From positions 1-43,135 of the forward strand of contig JAFIHA010000032.1 in NCBI GenBank assembly GCA_017848965.1: a stretch of DNA of 43,135 nt. The letters are read 5' to 3'. Both the position numbers and the translations under genes were made by a program. The stretch is from Dechloromonas aromatica (nom. nud.). Its GTDB lineage: Bacteria > Pseudomonadota > Gammaproteobacteria > Burkholderiales > Rhodocyclaceae. Below the pieces are notes generated by a model. The model saw only the letters and a program-made list of their open reading frames with translations, did not search any database and was not told the origin of the DNA. Below are positions 40,679 through 43,135 of this stretch, piece by piece; positions within the stretch are counted from its first letter, which is position 1; each line of letters begins with the position of its first letter.

Positions 40679-40685
40679 CGCAAGC

Positions 40686-41531
40686 TCAGGAGTTCTTGCG
40701 TCGCGCCATGAAGGCGAGCCGCTCGAACAGGTGGATGTCCTGCTCGTTCTTCAGCAGCGCGCCGTGCAGCGGCGGGATCGCGTCCCTGGCGTCCTTGGCG
40801 CGCAGCGCCTCGGGCGGGATGTCCTCGGCCAGCAGCAGCTTGAGCCAGTCGATCAGTTCGCTGGTCGACGGCTTCTTCTTTAGGCCGGGCACCTCGCGCA
40901 GGTCGAAGAAGACTTCCAGCGCCTCGCGCAGCAGTTCCTGCTTGAGGGTCGGGAAATGCACGGCGACGATGCGCTGCCTCGTCTCGCGGTCGGGGAACTT
41001 GATGTAGTGGAAGAAGCAGCGGCGCAGGAAGGCGTCGGGCAGTTCCTTCTCGTTGTTCGAGGTGATGACGATCAGCGGCCGGTGGCGGGCGCGGATCGTC
41101 TTCTGCAGCTCGTAGCAGTGGAACTCCATGCGGTCGAGTTCGCGCAGCAGGTCGTTGGGGAATTCGATGTCGGCCTTGTCGATCTCGTCGATCAGCACGA
41201 CCGACGGCGTCGCGCATTCGAAGGCCTGCCACAGCACGCCGGGGACGATGTAGTGGGCGATGTCGGCGACGCGCGGGTCGCCCAGTTGCGAGTCGCGCAG
41301 GCGCGAGACGGCGTCGTATTCGTAGAGGCCCTGCTGCGCCTTGGTCGTCGACTTGATGTGCCACTGGAACAGCGGCAGGCCGAGCGCGCCGGCCACCTCC
41401 TCGGCGAGCAGGGTCTTGCCGGTGCCCGGCTCGCCCTTGATCAGCAGCGGCCGCTGCAGGGCGATGGCGGCATTGACGGCGAGGGTCAGGTCGCGCGGGG
41501 CGACGTAGGTGTCGGTGCCTGAGAAACGCAT
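40686..41531 (-). CDS. MoxR-family AAA+ ATPase
   Basis: A 281-residue AAA+ ATPase. Walker A GEPGTGKT, Walker B VVLIDEIDKAD, sensor 1 VITSNNEKELPDAFLRRC and the arginine-finger region are present, followed by a short lid domain. MoxR proteins remodel or activate partner protein complexes, usually with a VWA partner as here. The start MRFSGTDTYVAP at 41531 matches the family better than the in-frame ATG at 41597, which would overlap the divergent methyltransferase gene. Confidence 0.93.
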   Translation of the reverse strand: MRFSGTDTYVAPRDLTLAVNAAIALQRPLLIKGEPGTGKTLLAEEVAGALGLPLFQWHIKSTTKAQQGLYEYDAVSRLRDSQLGDPRVADIAHYIVPGVLWQAFECATPSVVLIDEIDKADIEFPNDLLRELDRMEFHCYELQKTIRARHRPLIVITSNNEKELPDAFLRRCFFHYIKFPDRETRQRIVAVHFPTLKQELLREALEVFFDLREVPGLKKKPSTSELIDWLKLLLAEDIPPEALRAKDARDAIPPLHGALLKNEQDIHLFERLAFMARRKNS

Positions 41532-41562
41532 GGTCGGGGTCCGGCGGGTTGGGGTGGAAGGA

Positions 41563-41590
41563 TTGTAAGGGCAAGCGGCTGGCCTACAAT
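41563..41590 (+). promoter_or_regulatory. Predicted promoter giving a near-leaderless methyltransferase mRNA
   Basis: TTGTAA (41563-41568), a 16-base spacer and TACAAT (41585-41590) resemble a sigma-70 promoter. Transcription would begin 6-8 bases later, at or within two bases of the methyltransferase ATG (41596), which has no Shine-Dalgarno sequence. Confidence 0.45.
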
Positions 41591-41595
41591 GCGCC

Positions 41596-42729
41596 ATGTC
41601 CGAAATCAGCCCGCCCCGAATTTCCTGGTCCGATGCCGGCCGGCCGCGCAGCGCGCGCTGGCGTTCCGAAGCCGGCCTGCCGCCGCCGGCTGCGGTCGAT
41701 GTGGTCGACGAGTCGCTGTCCGCCGATCTCGCCTGGTCCCGCCTGCTGGCCGGCGAAACCCTGCTCTGGCGCGGCGACTGGCCGAGCGCCCGGCGCCTGC
41801 TGCAGGCGCTGACGCAGCGCGCCGAGGGGCAATTCCGCTGCCAGCCGGCGGCGACGCCGTTGGAGACCTTCGCCCGCCATCGTGCGACGCAGGGCCAGCG
41901 TGCCGCGCTGCTCGCCCGTCTGCTGGTGCCGCTCGGCCCCGATTACAAGCTGCCGCTGCGCCGCGCCCAGGACGTGCGCGATGCTTGCCGCGAAGCCTGG
42001 GGCAAGCCGGACGGCAGCAACAGCGTGGTGGCGCTGCGCGAGCTGCTGGCCGCGGTCAGCGCTCACGAATGGCGCAAGAAAGGCGTTCCGGTGGCTGCTG
42101 TCGGCGGCAGCATCCACCCGCATTACGGCGTCTTCTCGCCGGTGCGCGGCGAGTACGTCGACCTGGTCGCCCGCGCGCCATTGCCGGCGGGCTGCGCACT
42201 GGCCTTCGACATCGGCACCGGTTCCGGGGTGCTGGCGGCGGTGCTCGCCCGGCGCGGCTTGCAGGTCGTCGCCACCGACATGGCAGCGCGGGCGCTGGCC
42301 TGCGCTGCGGAAAACATCGAAAGACTCGGCTTGCGCGAACAGGTGCGCATCGTCGAGGCCGACCTCTTTCCCGAGGGGCGGGCGCCGCTCATCGTCTGCA
42401 ATCCGCCCTGGCTGCCGGGGCAGCCGACCTCGCCGGTCGAGTACGCGGTCTACGACCCGGAGTCGCGCATGCTGCGCGGCTTTCTCGCTGGACTGGCGGC
42501 ACACCTGAGCCCGGGTGGCGAGGGCTGGCTGATCATGTCCGATCTGGCCGAACATCTGGGGCTGCGCGCGCCCGGCGAACTGGAAGGCTGGATCGCCGGC
42601 GCCGGCCTGCGCGTCACCGCTCGCCTCGACACCCGGCCGCGGCACGGCAAGGTGCAGGATCGCGACGACCCGCTGCACGCGGCGCGGGCCGCCGAAGTGA
42701 CCTCATTGTGGCGCCTGGTCGGCCAATGA
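41596..42729 (+). CDS. Class I SAM-dependent methyltransferase (HemK/RlmG-like)
   Basis: A 377-residue protein with an N-terminal accessory domain (~1-170) and a SAM-binding domain: LAFDIGTGSGVLAAVLARRG (motif I), VVATDMAARALACAAENIERLG, and IVCNPPWLPGQPTSPVEYAVYD. NPPW is motif IV of enzymes that methylate amide or base nitrogens (PrmC/HemK, RlmG/RsmC, N6-adenine MTases). The target here cannot be told; rRNA or a protein glutamine are the main options. It is divergent from the MoxR gene, with 64 bases between starts. Confidence 0.87.
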   Translation: MSEISPPRISWSDAGRPRSARWRSEAGLPPPAAVDVVDESLSADLAWSRLLAGETLLWRGDWPSARRLLQALTQRAEGQFRCQPAATPLETFARHRATQGQRAALLARLLVPLGPDYKLPLRRAQDVRDACREAWGKPDGSNSVVALRELLAAVSAHEWRKKGVPVAAVGGSIHPHYGVFSPVRGEYVDLVARAPLPAGCALAFDIGTGSGVLAAVLARRGLQVVATDMAARALACAAENIERLGLREQVRIVEADLFPEGRAPLIVCNPPWLPGQPTSPVEYAVYDPESRMLRGFLAGLAAHLSPGGEGWLIMSDLAEHLGLRAPGELEGWIAGAGLRVTARLDTRPRHGKVQDRDDPLHAARAAEVTSLWRLVGQ

Positions 42730-42731
42730 AA

Positions 42732-42763
42732 AAAGACGGCCGGGCTGGCGCCGGGCCGTCTTT
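42732..42763. terminator. Bidirectional terminator between methyltransferase and ahpC
   Basis: AAAGACGGCC (42732-42741) and GGCCGTCTTT (42754-42763) form a perfect 10-bp stem with a 12-base loop. The A-run on one side and T-run on the other allow function in both directions, fitting the convergent genes on either side. Confidence 0.8.
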
Positions 42764-42784
42764 CGTTACTGCAGGGAGCGGAAT

Positions 42785-43135
42785 TTAGATCTTGCCGACC
42801 AGGTCGAGCGACGGCTTCAGGGTTTCGGCGCCTTCCGTCCACTTGGCCGGGCAGACTTCGCCCGGATGCGAGGCGACGTACTGGGCGGCCTTGACCTTGC
42901 GCAGCAGTTCGGAAGCGTCACGGCCGATGCCCAGGTCGTGGATTTCGGCGACCTTGATCTCGCCTTCCGGATTGACGACGAAGGTGCCGCGCAGCGCCAG
43001 ACCTTCCGATTCGATCATCACGTCGAAGTTGCGGGTGACGGTGCCGGTCGGGTCGCCGAGCATGACGTACTTGATCTTCCTGATCGTGTCGGAAGCGTCG
43101 GCCCAGGCCTTATGCGTGAAGTGGGTGTCGGTCGA
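42785..43135 (-). CDS. ahpC: Alkyl hydroperoxide reductase AhpC, C-terminal part
   Basis: The last 116 residues of a 2-Cys peroxiredoxin whose start lies beyond the window. [47 protein letters not shown] and [30 protein letters not shown] match AhpC closely. The resolving cysteine is in GEVCPAKW. The peroxidatic cysteine is outside the window. It reduces peroxides in the cytoplasm with AhpF or another thiol reductant. The reading frame is open to the window's end, so an internal ATG at 43063 is not the start. Confidence 0.96.
   Translation of the reverse strand, partial: STDTHFTHKAWADASDTIRKIKYVMLGDPTGTVTRNFDVMIESEGLALRGTFVVNPEGEIKVAEIHDLGIGRDASELLRKVKAAQYVASHPGEVCPAKWTEGAETLKPSLDLVGKI

Noticed and set aside
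1..43135. CRISPR arrays, tRNA genes, insertion sequences, attachment sites or prophage genes
   Set aside because: Looked for repeated spacer-type units, cloverleaf 3' ends and transposase or integrase motifs; none was found.

Overview
The window is 43 kb of GC-rich, densely coding DNA with the gene content and gene order of a betaproteobacterium. Rhodocyclales (Dechloromonas/Azonexus/Azospira-like) is my best guess, but it is an inference. Supporting signs are the rsmI-yraN-gmhA/diaA-BON-lipoprotein cluster, a stand-alone rfaE2, a complete class A RNase P RNA, an extended second-type IF-1, and many c-di-GMP and chemotaxis proteins. No CRISPR array, tRNA, IS element or prophage signature was seen.

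Layout. 1-6.5 kb is the end of a chemotaxis/c-di-GMP block: MCP C-terminus, cheW, a membrane GGDEF-EAL protein, a soluble GGEEF cyclase on the opposite strand, cheD and an HDOD protein. 6.5-16.1 kb holds rfaE2 and a MerR/B12-binding regulator on the minus strand. Divergent from them is a tightly packed ten-gene plus-strand operon: periplasmic glutathione peroxidase, FolE2, FAD amine-oxidase-like protein, DUF1365, CFA-synthase-like methyltransferase, chalcone-isomerase-like protein, GPH/MFS transporter, DUF3833 lipoprotein, SDR and an NTF2-like protein. 16.3-20.4 kb is an osmotic-stress module: a bifunctional glucosylglycerol-phosphate synthase/phosphatase (ggpPS) behind a strikingly AT-rich promoter island, then an MscS channel. 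20.4-28.8 kb has an MFS transporter, a three-gene TatT/DctP/DctQM (TPAT-type) TRAP transporter, a TPR-methyltransferase and a K+-channel/RCK protein with a small membrane partner. 28.8-31.3 kb is the BON lipoprotein-gmhA/diaA-yraN-rsmI cluster. 31.4-36.3 kb has a diacylglycerol-glycosyltransferase-like enzyme overlapping an App1-type lipid phosphatase, then pyrC, a lipoprotein, infA and a transglutaminase-like protein. 36.5-43.1 kb has leuA divergent from an Lrp/AsnC regulator, rnpB, a VWA/MoxR pair, a methyltransferase and the 3' part of ahpC.

The most interesting unit is the 7.0-16.1 kb region. The regulator carries every sequence hallmark of an adenosylcobalamin photoreceptor of the CarH/LitR class: a MerR helix-turn-helix, W-x9-EH (W146...E156-H157) and E-x-H-x-x-G (H193). 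The 104-bp divergent intergenic region contains ACAAA repeats spaced exactly 11 bp apart, the repeat length reported for CarH operators. One repeat contains a perfect -35 hexamer (TTGACA). Two TTTGTCC-type palindromes sit next to the two start codons. The controlled operon resembles the singlet-oxygen/light-response lipid-modification clusters known from Rhodobacter and Pseudomonas. The inferred model is that light destroys AdoCbl, the repressor leaves DNA, and the cell makes peroxide defence, folate and modified (possibly methylated or furan) membrane fatty acids. No carotenoid gene or photolyase is present here, which sets it apart from the classic CarH targets.
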